Assembly: GCF_038096175.1 (NCBI RefSeq)
Contig: NZ_CP151099.1
Location: 6,178,001 to 6,242,000 of the forward strand
Length of the DNA stretch: 64,000 nt
Source of the DNA: Nostoc sp. UHCC 0302
GTDB lineage: Bacteria; Cyanobacteriota; Cyanobacteriia; Cyanobacteriales; Nostocaceae
Direction: 5' to 3'
The notes under the pieces are model-generated. The model had not been told where the DNA came from, ran no database searches, and saw only the letters and a list, made by a program, of their open reading frames with translations. This document shows, one piece after another, positions 8,877 to 17,553 of this stretch. Each line of letters begins with the position of its first letter. Position 1 is the first letter of the stretch. A program made the position numbers and the translations under genes.

Positions 8877-10415
8877 GTGATTTTTTATAAGAAAAAAAAG
8901 CAAATTACCTTTAGAACTAGTTGGTATCGAAAATTCACAGCTACTGCTCTTCTGGGAAGCATATTGTCTACAAGTATATCTATCCCAGTTAAAGCGCAAA
9001 CGAACAATCAGATTGCGGCTAATCAATTAATAAATCAAGCTACTTATACTTATACAGATCCTGCTACTACTTATCAATATATAGGAAGTTCTAGCCAACT
9101 CAATATTACTCAGAATAAATTAATTGACCCATTGGGTAGGATTCTCGGTTGTGCTGGTGCAACTTTACCTGATTATAAAGGTTTTTCAGTAGGGCTATAC
9201 GAACCTAATTTGAGTGATCCAACGGGGACAGAATTGGGAAACCTCGTTGCTCTGACTCGAACAGAGTTGCCTGATGTTCCTAACAATAATGTTCCTGGGG
9301 GGAAAATACCAAATATTGAGAATAGTAACCCCTATTTCATTACAAATAACCCTGCGGGTGCTTACAATTTCCTACTCGATACCAATAAGGGACAAACTGC
9401 TCCAGGGAAAACCTACATTTTAGTAGTCAATCCCTCGCCAAATTCAATTTATCAGCAACGGCGTGTCAAGATTCAAATTCTAGAAAGTACTGGTGGGATT
9501 AATAACACTGTTATTCGCTACATTGCTACTTCTTTGGATGGTCAAGCAATCAGTCTCACAGGCAACACTACTGTACAAGACACGATTGTTTCTGTACCCA
9601 ATGCAGAAGTAGTGGGACTGGACTTATTAGCATTTCAACTCAGCACAAGTATGTGTCAACCGAATCAAGTGCAGATTGTCAAAACAGGCGATCGCGCTGC
9701 GGCTGAACCTGGAGATACGGTCATCTACCGCCTATCAGTTAAAAATTTGGCTGATGCTAGTTTGAACAATATAGTTGTCACCGACAACCTTCCTTTAGGA
9801 TTTAACTTCTTGCCCAAGTCTGTGCGGGGAGAGTTAGACGGTAAACCAGCCACCATCACTAGCGAACGTAATGGTAGAAATATCACCTTCCGCACAGATG
9901 CAACGCTGCCCACTGAAAAAGTCCTGAATATTGCTTACGCTACTCAACTAACGGCTGATGCCCTGCGTGGTGATGGTCGCAACAGTGCGATCGTCAATGC
10001 CCAACGAACTGATAACAGTTTTAGCACCAAGGATGGCCCTGCCACACACTCGTTGAAAATCAATCCAGGAATCCTCTCTGACTGCGGCACGATTATCGGT
10101 CGGGTGTTTGTTGATAAAAACTTTGATGGTGAACAACAACCTGGAGAGCCAGGGGTTCCCAATGCGGTGATTTTTATGGAGGAGGGTAACCGTATTACCA
10201 CAGATCCTCGTGGTCTGTTCTCCGTGGCCAATGTCTTGCCTGGAAGCCACACAGGTGTATTAGACCTAAGCAGCCTCCCTGGTTACGCTCTAGCTCCTAA
10301 CCGGAAATTCCGCGAACGTAATAGCCAATCTCGCTTAGTGCGTTTAGAGCCTGGTGGGTTAGTGCGTATGAACTTCGCAGTTACCCCCATCTTGCAGGAG
10401 CAAGTCAAAAAATGA
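8877..10415 (+). CDS. Exported DUF11 and SdrD/B-like domain protein
   Basis: The start is GTG 8877, preceded by AGAGGAG about 10 bases upstream. The product has 512 residues: signal peptide ending near SIPVKA (residue 40), an NQATYTYTDPAT segment, a large middle region, a DUF11 module at about 263-370 (AAEPGDTVIYRLSVKNLA) and an SdrD/B-like or prealbumin-like module at about 397-505 (IGRVFVDKNFDGEQQPGEPG). Its stop overlaps the start of the barrel gene as ATGA (10412-10415), which indicates translational coupling and a stoichiometric partnership with that outer-membrane protein. Confidence 0.85.
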   Translation: MIFYKKKKQITFRTSWYRKFTATALLGSILSTSISIPVKAQTNNQIAANQLINQATYTYTDPATTYQYIGSSSQLNITQNKLIDPLGRILGCAGATLPDYKGFSVGLYEPNLSDPTGTELGNLVALTRTELPDVPNNNVPGGKIPNIENSNPYFITNNPAGAYNFLLDTNKGQTAPGKTYILVVNPSPNSIYQQRRVKIQILESTGGINNTVIRYIATSLDGQAISLTGNTTVQDTIVSVPNAEVVGLDLLAFQLSTSMCQPNQVQIVKTGDRAAAEPGDTVIYRLSVKNLADASLNNIVVTDNLPLGFNFLPKSVRGELDGKPATITSERNGRNITFRTDATLPTEKVLNIAYATQLTADALRGDGRNSAIVNAQRTDNSFSTKDGPATHSLKINPGILSDCGTIIGRVFVDKNFDGEQQPGEPGVPNAVIFMEEGNRITTDPRGLFSVANVLPGSHTGVLDLSSLPGYALAPNRKFRERNSQSRLVRLEPGGLVRMNFAVTPILQEQVKK

Positions 10416-13400
10416 ATCGCAGACTCCACCATACAACTACTTTCAACCTGGTGTTGATGGGGGCAATGCCAATAGCTCTCAGCCTTGTTTTGTATCCTAC
10501 CATAGTCAAAGCAGAACCCCTGGAGGACTCCAATCTTAGTCCCCAACAAGTAGCAGAAGCAACAGCATCTCAAATTTCACTATCTCAACCAGAACTGACA
10601 CCATTACCAGTTAGTTCTACTGACACTGCAAATGCAGATAGACTCAGAAATACTTTGAAGAGTCAGCAAACTATCAATGAAATAACCAAATTTCAACCAG
10701 ATGCTGATGTCAAATTACCAAGAGGCTTGCAAAAAATAGCAGCAGAAAACAAAAATGGCACTGCCGTTCCCCTTGTTTCCCCAACTTCTCCTACAGAAAT
10801 ACAACCATTTCAACCAGCAACTTCTCGTCAGTTGCCGAGAGGCTTACGCAAAATAGCCGGAGTAGAGGAAAAAGGCAACGTCACGGATACCCAAATGCAG
10901 CCCCCGCTCATCTCTCCAGCTATCAAAATTGTGACACCAACAAATGGCGCTGTTGTAGATTTACAAGCTACTACAGTGATTTTGCAATTTTCCATTGGGA
11001 GCAAAGTGGAATTGCGGGTAAATGGCGTCTTGGTAGACTCTACCTTAATTGGACGAACACAAGAGGATAGCAGCACTAATTTAATAACGCAGACATGGTA
11101 CGGTGTCTCGTTAAAAGAAGGTGATAACACCATCTCTGCACAAGTAGTGGCAGGGAAAGAACCCCCTGTAACGGTGCGGGTAATGGTACGAGGAGCGCCA
11201 CAGCAACTAAAAGTGGAAACGGTTGAGTCTCGTATCCCCGCTGATGGACGTTCCACAGCAACAGTTCGGGGTCAACTCATTGATCAAAAGGGCAATCGCT
11301 CTAACCGCGATGCTGTAATTACCTTGATAGCTACTGCTGGAGAATTTACTGGCAAAGATTTCAAACCCGACCAGCCTGGGTTTCAGGTGGAAGCAAAAGC
11401 AGGTCAATTCAGTACTATTTTGCGAGCGGATTTGAAGGCGCAAACTGTCAGAATTCGGGCTACGGCTAATGATTTAGAAGCTTTTACGCAACTACAATTT
11501 GAAACGGCATTACGTCCTAGTTTAGTCACTGGGGTAATAGATTTGCGTTTGGGTGCTAGAGGTACAGATTATTACGGCAGTTTTCGTGATTTTCTGCGTC
11601 CTGACAGAGACAACAAAACACAATTAGATTTTCACTCAGCGATATTTGCGACTGGTGCGATCGGGGAGTGGTTATTTACAGGTGCATACAACAGTTCTCG
11701 GAGTCTCAACGAAGACTGTGACTGTAACAATCGCCTGTTTAAAACTTACCAATCCGGTGAGCAAAACTATCCTGTCTATGGCGATAGTTCAAGAGTTGAT
11801 GTCGTCGCTCCTTCGATTGATAGTGTATTTCTGCGTTTCGAGCGTTCAACTGGTATCCCTGGAAGTACGCCCGATTACGCTATGTGGGGCGACTACAACA
11901 CTGAAGAATTTGCTCGTTCATCGCAGCAATTTACTGCTATTACTCGTCAACTCCACGGTTTTAAAGCTAATTACAACTGGGGAAATCTACAAATTACGGG
12001 TTTGTATGGCAACCAGCTAGAAGGATTTCAACGTGATACGATCGCTCCCGATGGTACTAGTGGCTATTACTTTCTCTCTCGGCGGATATTACAACCAGGA
12101 AGTGAAAATGTCTTTATCGAGTTAGAAGAACTGAATCGTCCTGGTACTGTCTTGCAACGCAAACAGCTCAACCGTGGCTCAGACTACGAAATTGATTACG
12201 ATCGCGGTACTCTATTATTCCGCGAACCGATTCTTCGCACTGATATTGATGAAACTGGACAAGTATTAGTACGTCGGATTATAGTCAGCTACCAATACGA
12301 AGACCAGAATTCTGATAACAATATCTATGCTGGTCGCCTGCAATATAACCTTTCTCGCACTCCTAACCATGAAAGTTGGTTAGGAGCAACCTTTGTTCAA
12401 GAAAATCACGGGGCGCGTGACTTTCAACTCTATGGTGCAGATGCCTTGATAGCTTTAGGCGACAACGGCAAGTTGATCGCAGAATATGCCCATTCCACTA
12501 ATGATTCTGAATTGATGGGCAAGGTCAGCGGTAGCGCTTATCGCTTGGAAGCGGAAGGCCAGATCACCAGCAACATTCAAGGCCGTGCCTACTATCGTTT
12601 TGCTGATACAGGTTTTGCTAATAATGCTACTATCAGCTTTGTTCCCGGACAAACCCGTTATGGAGCGCAGTTAATAGCCAAACTTTCTGATAGCACTAAC
12701 GCCAGGGTGCAATATGACCATGAAGATAATTTTGGAATTGCACCCCAACCGCTAGATACATTTGAAGAACTCTTTTCACCACGTTCTGAGGCGATATCAG
12801 GAAGTAAAGTAGATAATTCACTAACCACCATTTCTGCGGGGATTCAACAACGCTTTGGTAGCGCCCTTCTTGATGTGGATTGGATTCATCGTCATCGGGA
12901 AGACCGCATTCCTGACAGTGCATTGAGCAGTACTTCTGACCAATTGCGTTCGCGTTTTTCTGTTCCCATAGCTAAGAATCTAACTTTCATCGCCCAAAAT
13001 GAACTGACTTTATCTTCCGAAAAAGATACTGTTTATCCAGACCGCAGCATCTTGGGCTTGAATTGGGCTGTTATGCCTGGTATTAATGTCAGCCTTGCCC
13101 AACAGTTTTACAGTGGCGGTCAATATTCGGGAAATTCTATCACCAGTTTGAGTGTCAACGGCGAACATAAACTTGGGCCTAATACTACCTTAACTGGTCG
13201 TTACTCGATTTTTGGTGGTGCTAACGAAATGACTACCCAAGGTGCAATTGGTTTGAATAATCGCTGGTCTATTGCTCCTGGGTTGCGGCTGAACTTAGCT
13301 TATGAACACGTGTTTGGTAACTTCTTCGGACGAACTGCCGCAGGTCAACAATATGCCCAACCTTACGCCTTTGGTCAATCAGCGTCTGTGATCGGATTTA

Positions 13401-14185
13401 ACGGTGGCGATAGCTACAGCGTAGGACTGGAATACAGTGATAATCCTGATTTTCAAGCCAGCGCTCGTTATGAGCATCGCACTTCTTCTGGTGGTTCTAA
13501 CACAGTTATCTCAGCTGCGGCTGCGGGTAAAATTTCTCCGGCTCTGACAGCTTTGGTGCGGTATCAACAAGCCGGTTCCTCTAATCAAAAGCTCTCAGGA
13601 TTGGGAGATACGGTTAATTTGAAGTTGGGTTTAGCTTATCGCGACCCCAATGACGATAAATTTAATGCTTTATTACGTTATGAATATCGTGAAAATCCTG
13701 CAACGATTCCAGACACTCTCCTCTTAGGTAGTGGTACAGGTTCCCAAGACCATACCTTCGCCTTAGAAGCTATTTATGCTCCTAACTGGCAATGGGAATT
13801 TTATGGCAAGTATGCTCTGCGTAACAGCACTTCTTATATAGCCAGCGATTTAGCTGGTACTAGTATGGTTAATTTGGCACAATTCCGGGCTACCTATCGT
13901 TTGGGATATAGCGTGGATTTAGTCGGTGAAGCTCGTTGGATTGGTCAAGAAAACTATACAGAGACGGGTTTTATCGTAGAAGCCGGCTACTATCTCACTC
14001 CTAACTTGCGGCTTTCTGCTGGATATGCTTTTGGTCAAGTCGATGACCGAGATTTTTCTGGTACGCGTTCAGCAGGCGGGCCTTATCTGGGTATAACCGT
14101 CAAACTCAATGAATTATTTGAAGGTTTTGGACAGCAAAAACCTGTTCCCCGCCAGCAGCCAAATAAAACAGATGCAGCAATTTAA
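10412..14185 (+). CDS. Large predicted outer-membrane beta-barrel protein with Ig-like domains
   Basis: The product has 1257 residues. A signal peptide ends near PTIVKA (residue 34). Residues 35-165 are low-complexity and hold a duplicated LPRGLQKIA / LPRGLRKIA motif. Residues 170-370 form Ig-like modules: a PTNGAVVD segment, then an invasin/Big_1-like part with VTLIATAGEFTG. From about 375 to 1240 the sequence is a run of amphipathic strands with aromatic ends (YAMWGDYNTEEF, YGNQLEGF, and a final GPYLGITVKLNELF), as in outer-membrane barrels. It overlaps the 512-residue gene by ATGA. I infer an outer-membrane platform or export pore for the DUF11 proteins around it; there is no TonB box or plug domain. 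Confidence 0.82.
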   Translation: MNRRLHHTTTFNLVLMGAMPIALSLVLYPTIVKAEPLEDSNLSPQQVAEATASQISLSQPELTPLPVSSTDTANADRLRNTLKSQQTINEITKFQPDADVKLPRGLQKIAAENKNGTAVPLVSPTSPTEIQPFQPATSRQLPRGLRKIAGVEEKGNVTDTQMQPPLISPAIKIVTPTNGAVVDLQATTVILQFSIGSKVELRVNGVLVDSTLIGRTQEDSSTNLITQTWYGVSLKEGDNTISAQVVAGKEPPVTVRVMVRGAPQQLKVETVESRIPADGRSTATVRGQLIDQKGNRSNRDAVITLIATAGEFTGKDFKPDQPGFQVEAKAGQFSTILRADLKAQTVRIRATANDLEAFTQLQFETALRPSLVTGVIDLRLGARGTDYYGSFRDFLRPDRDNKTQLDFHSAIFATGAIGEWLFTGAYNSSRSLNEDCDCNNRLFKTYQSGEQNYPVYGDSSRVDVVAPSIDSVFLRFERSTGIPGSTPDYAMWGDYNTEEFARSSQQFTAITRQLHGFKANYNWGNLQITGLYGNQLEGFQRDTIAPDGTSGYYFLSRRILQPGSENVFIELEELNRPGTVLQRKQLNRGSDYEIDYDRGTLLFREPILRTDIDETGQVLVRRIIVSYQYEDQNSDNNIYAGRLQYNLSRTPNHESWLGATFVQENHGARDFQLYGADALIALGDNGKLIAEYAHSTNDSELMGKVSGSAYRLEAEGQITSNIQGRAYYRFADTGFANNATISFVPGQTRYGAQLIAKLSDSTNARVQYDHEDNFGIAPQPLDTFEELFSPRSEAISGSKVDNSLTTISAGIQQRFGSALLDVDWIHRHREDRIPDSALSSTSDQLRSRFSVPIAKNLTFIAQNELTLSSEKDTVYPDRSILGLNWAVMPGINVSLAQQFYSGGQYSGNSITSLSVNGEHKLGPNTTLTGRYSIFGGANEMTTQGAIGLNNRWSIAPGLRLNLAYEHVFGNFFGRTAAGQQYAQPYAFGQSASVIGFNGGDSYSVGLEYSDNPDFQASARYEHRTSSGGSNTVISAAAAGKISPALTALVRYQQAGSSNQKLSGLGDTVNLKLGLAYRDPNDDKFNALLRYEYRENPATIPDTLLLGSGTGSQDHTFALEAIYAPNWQWEFYGKYALRNSTSYIASDLAGTSMVNLAQFRATYRLGYSVDLVGEARWIGQENYTETGFIVEAGYYLTPNLRLSAGYAFGQVDDRDFSGTRSAGGPYLGITVKLNELFEGFGQQKPVPRQQPNKTDAAI

Positions 14186-14189
14186 ACGT

Positions 14190-14225
14190 GTTGTAGAGAC
14201 GTAGCAATGCAACGGTCTCTACAAC
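14190..14225. repeat. GTAGAGAC-family palindromic element
   Basis: GTTGTAGAGAC (14190-14200) and GTCTCTACAAC (14215-14225) are exact reverse complements. The element begins 4 bases after the barrel gene and could work as a 3' hairpin. Related elements occur at 20733, 52060, 53611 and 62626 and inside both MITE-like copies. Confidence 0.7.
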
Positions 14226-14351
14226 ACCTCAATTTTTAACCCAGGATTTATTAATTTAAATTATCAACATTATTAATTTTGAAATGAAATTTTTGTTTAA
14301 TTTTTTAAAAGCGATCGCTGCACTAAATATAAATGCAAATGTTATATTTTG

Positions 14352-14388
14352 CCAGCCTTTGGGCAAGCTAAAGGCTGGAGATTTTTTT
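14352..14388 (+). terminator. Rho-independent terminator
   Basis: CCAGCCTTT (14352-14360) pairs exactly with AAAGGCTGG (14370-14378) and is followed by a seven-T run (to 14388). It lies about 170 bases after the barrel gene and 79 bases before the next start, so it either ends the four-gene transcript or acts as an attenuator before the 803-residue protein. Confidence 0.7.
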
Positions 14389-14466
14389 GAGGTTAATCAG
14401 CCTTTATTTGATTTATAAGACCAGAAGAATATGTATTTTTAGCAGTTATTTTATGGTGATTTACTA

Positions 14467-16878
14467 ATGAAAAACTTAAGGCAAAACTTAAAAGCTGTTG
14501 GCTGGGGGCTGATGAGCGCAACATTAGTACTTCAACCTACACTAGCGCAAGCTCAATTTATTCAGCGATCGTTCTTAAATCCCAGCTTTGAGCAACCTGT
14601 TTTTAGTACTTCATGTTACGTTCAAGTGTCGCCAGGTATTATTCCTGGTTGGGAAACAACTCATGGCTCAGTCAAGGCAGGAACAGGTAACTGTACTGGT
14701 TATACATCTCCAGGGTCAGTACCACTCATTGAGATTTGGACTTCAGGATTTAATGGTGCTAGCACAGCAACGACACCAACTAGTGCAGGGAATCAATTTG
14801 CTGAGTTAAATGCCGAGCAAGCTTCTGAGTTATATCAGAATCTATGCTTAATTAAAGACGAGACTATTACGTTCTCTCTTTTACACCGTGGGCGGTCAAG
14901 TGCAACTGTTGCTGATGTGGCCAATTTTTTAATTGGAGTAAATACTGTTTTTGGCACATTCTCAACAACTAGTAATGGAACAGTTACGGCACAACCATTA
15001 GCACAGAACGGTGCAACTATTCCTAATGTCAGTAACAATAACGCAGGAAATGGCTGGGTACGATACACTGGCACAGTACCTTACACTGGTGCTAGTGGGA
15101 ATCAACCTGTAGGATTTGCGGCTGTTTCCACAGCAGGAGGAAACACTACTGTAGGTAACTTCCTAGATGAAGTGCAATTTGCTGGTAAACCTGTGGTCGA
15201 GTTTACAGCGAGTTCAGGTGGTGCAGCAGAATCGGAAACTAACCCTACTACCAACCCTCCTAAACTCAGGATTGTTGGTTTAGTGCCAACTGGAGGAATC
15301 TCCGTTCCGATTTCTGTCTCTGGTACAGCGGTTTTGAATACAGACTACAAAACAACATCAGGCACATCCACTTTTAATCTCACTATCCCTGCGGGCAACT
15401 ATGACGGCACTAGTGTCTTTACCATTCCCTTTACTATTATTAATAACAACATTGCTCAAGGTGTGAGGACAATCGTATTCACAATCCAACCTTCAACTAG
15501 TTTTTTCGCCAGTTCGACAACAACTTGTGGTAGTAACCCAACAACCATTTCTAGCTATACCATATATGATGATGATTTCCTGAGCGGTAAGGTTTGGGAT
15601 GATGCCGATAATAGCGCTAACAACACTTTTACCAATATCAATACTGGCTCGGAAACTGGCACTAATGCAGGTGGGTTGTTAAATGCCATTCTCGTAGATT
15701 CAACTAATAAAGTATTGGTGACAACACCCGTGGCGGCAGATGGCACTTATACCTTTACCGATGTTCCCCTGAATCAAAGCAACGTCAAAATTATCTTAAG
15801 TACGACTGCTGGCACAGTAGGTAATACTGCTCCTACAGCATCCTTGCCCCCCAACTGGGTCAATACTAGCCCACTAACGACGGCTACTTTTAGTACTGGC
15901 ATAAACATCTCTAATCAGGACTTTGGGATTGAGCAGTTGCCCAACACTAATAATGTCACCGGATCTACAAAAACAAATCCAGGGGGAACCAATACTGTAC
16001 AGGTACCAACACTATCAGGTACTGACCCGGAAGATGGTAACCTTGGCTCTGGCAAAAGTTTCAAAATTGTCAGTTTGCCAACTAATGGCACACTGTACTA
16101 TAACGGTGTAGCTGTCACAGCGAACCAAGTGATTACTAGTTATGATCCGACCAAACTAACAGTAGATCCAAATCCAAACGGCGCTACAACGATCGCTTTT
16201 ACTGTAGCCGCAGTAGATAAAGCAGGCAAAGAAGATCCCACACCTGCTACGGTAACGCTACCATTAACGGGTAAACCTCAGCTAGTTTTAGTTAAACGAA
16301 TCACCCGCATCAATAAGCAAGACTTAACCAATATTGTGGATGGTCGCAGCGACGTTTCTACTAACGCTGCCAATTACGTAGCCTCTCCCAATGACGTTGA
16401 TGATGATAGCAGTAACCCGTGGCCTAGCGGTTATTTGCGCGGAATGATTAACGCTGGAACAGTGAAACCAGGAGATGAGTTAGAGTACACCATCTATTTC
16501 CTCTCCAAAGGTCTGGGTGATGTAACTAGTGTCCAAATCTGTGATTTAGTACCTACTAATACTACTTTGATTCCTACTGCTTTTAATGGTATGAGTCCTA
16601 GTGATGGCGGTTTACCAGGAGCAGATCAAGGTATTGCCCTTGCACTTGGTTCTAATATTCCTACGGTTTATCTTACCAATGCACAGGATGCAGATAGGGG
16701 GTATTTTTATACAGCTAACGAACCAGGCATACCATCATCCTGTGGTAGTAACACTAATGGGGCTGTGGTGGTGAAGATCACGCGAAGTCCAGATTTGTCA
16801 AATCTACCTCCAGCAACTGGAAGTGGTACGCCAGCTAATTCTTACGGCTTTGTTCGCTTCCGCGCCAAGGTGAAATAA
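14467..16878 (+). CDS. Large exported protein with Calx-beta-like, SdrD/B-like and DUF11-like modules
   Basis: The product has 803 residues. The signal peptide ends at QPTLAQAQ (about residue 30). Modules in order: an N-terminal lectin-like beta region (NPSFEQPVF onward, to about 240); a Calx-beta-like module at about 245-370 (LNTDYKTTSGTSTFNLTIPA); an SdrD/B-like module at about 372-490 (LSGKVWDDADNS); a cadherin/Ig-like module to about 600; and a C-terminal DUF11-like part (VKPGDELEYTIYFLSKG). It follows the barrel gene after a terminator-like hairpin, so it may have its own promoter. By composition and context it belongs with the other four envelope proteins. No anchor motif is obvious at the C-terminus. 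Confidence 0.83.
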   Translation: MKNLRQNLKAVGWGLMSATLVLQPTLAQAQFIQRSFLNPSFEQPVFSTSCYVQVSPGIIPGWETTHGSVKAGTGNCTGYTSPGSVPLIEIWTSGFNGASTATTPTSAGNQFAELNAEQASELYQNLCLIKDETITFSLLHRGRSSATVADVANFLIGVNTVFGTFSTTSNGTVTAQPLAQNGATIPNVSNNNAGNGWVRYTGTVPYTGASGNQPVGFAAVSTAGGNTTVGNFLDEVQFAGKPVVEFTASSGGAAESETNPTTNPPKLRIVGLVPTGGISVPISVSGTAVLNTDYKTTSGTSTFNLTIPAGNYDGTSVFTIPFTIINNNIAQGVRTIVFTIQPSTSFFASSTTTCGSNPTTISSYTIYDDDFLSGKVWDDADNSANNTFTNINTGSETGTNAGGLLNAILVDSTNKVLVTTPVAADGTYTFTDVPLNQSNVKIILSTTAGTVGNTAPTASLPPNWVNTSPLTTATFSTGINISNQDFGIEQLPNTNNVTGSTKTNPGGTNTVQVPTLSGTDPEDGNLGSGKSFKIVSLPTNGTLYYNGVAVTANQVITSYDPTKLTVDPNPNGATTIAFTVAAVDKAGKEDPTPATVTLPLTGKPQLVLVKRITRINKQDLTNIVDGRSDVSTNAANYVASPNDVDDDSSNPWPSGYLRGMINAGTVKPGDELEYTIYFLSKGLGDVTSVQICDLVPTNTTLIPTAFNGMSPSDGGLPGADQGIALALGSNIPTVYLTNAQDADRGYFYTANEPGIPSSCGSNTNGAVVVKITRSPDLSNLPPATGSGTPANSYGFVRFRAKVK

Positions 16879-16902
16879 AAAAGTGAAGAATGAACTGTTT
16901 TG

Positions 16903-17163
16903 CTAGCCGCCGCTAACTGGGGGAATTAACACGACTTCATCGCCATCTTGCAAGAGGGTATCTGGTTCAACAAATAATAGATTAATCCCAAACCGCGTTA
17001 GGTCGCGCCATTGGTTGAGTTCGGGATGTTCAGCTATGAGGCGATCGCACACTGCACTAACTGGCACACCATTAGGAAGTTCTAACACCAGTTCAGAAAG
17101 CCCAAAGGCTTCTTGATAAGCAGCAAACAATTTTACGGTAATTGTGATTGCAGATTTTGACAT
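16903..17163 (-). CDS. MoaD/ThiS-family sulfur-carrier protein
   Basis: The 86-residue product has the ubiquitin-like beta-grasp pattern and ends in PPVSGG. The terminal Gly-Gly is the site that is adenylated and thiocarboxylated in MoaD and ThiS proteins. Length and the LLFVEPDTLLQDGDEVVLIP segment fit MoaD, the small subunit of molybdopterin synthase. No moaE or thiamine gene is adjacent, so the pathway (molybdopterin, or another sulfur-transfer route) cannot be fixed from context. The gene is convergent with the 803-residue protein, with 24 bases between the stops. Confidence 0.82.
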   Translation of the reverse strand: MSKSAITITVKLFAAYQEAFGLSELVLELPNGVPVSAVCDRLIAEHPELNQWRDLTRFGINLLFVEPDTLLQDGDEVVLIPPVSGG

Positions 17164-17553
17164 AAAAACTATAGGTGGGCAGCACCAGAAAGCACTTTAA
17201 TACTTGACAAGCACCCTAAACTCTTGAAATTTATTATACATTAATAAGAAGATAAGCATAAATAAATCTAGTAACTGATTATGACTATCAATAGTTAGTA
17301 GTCAGTTCACTCACGACTAACTGCTTTTCGTTCTTCACTAACAACCTTGACAAATTAAGTTGCTTTATTATTTCTTCAATCAAACATTTTAATTTTATTA
17401 AAAATCTATAAATTTTACTCTGATTTTCATATTTAGAGTGTACTTAGTCGACAGCAAATTTACGTCTTTTGAGTGAAGGCAAATTGTACCTTTATCTTAC
17501 TTGGGCTAGATCAATCTATAGATTTCCCCAATAAAAATACTATTCCGGGTTAC
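17164..17553. other. AT-rich intergenic region
   Basis: This divergent gap between the moaD-like gene and the sensor kinase holds no recognisable gene. It includes short dyads and the GTG at 17473 that would extend the kinase by 27 residues; that extension is not favoured because it has no ribosome site. Confidence 0.4.

Noticed and set aside
5326-16878. A TonB-dependent receptor or a type V autotransporter system
   Set aside because: The large barrel protein has no plug domain or TonB box, and its passenger-like neighbours are separate proteins without an autotransporter C-terminal barrel.
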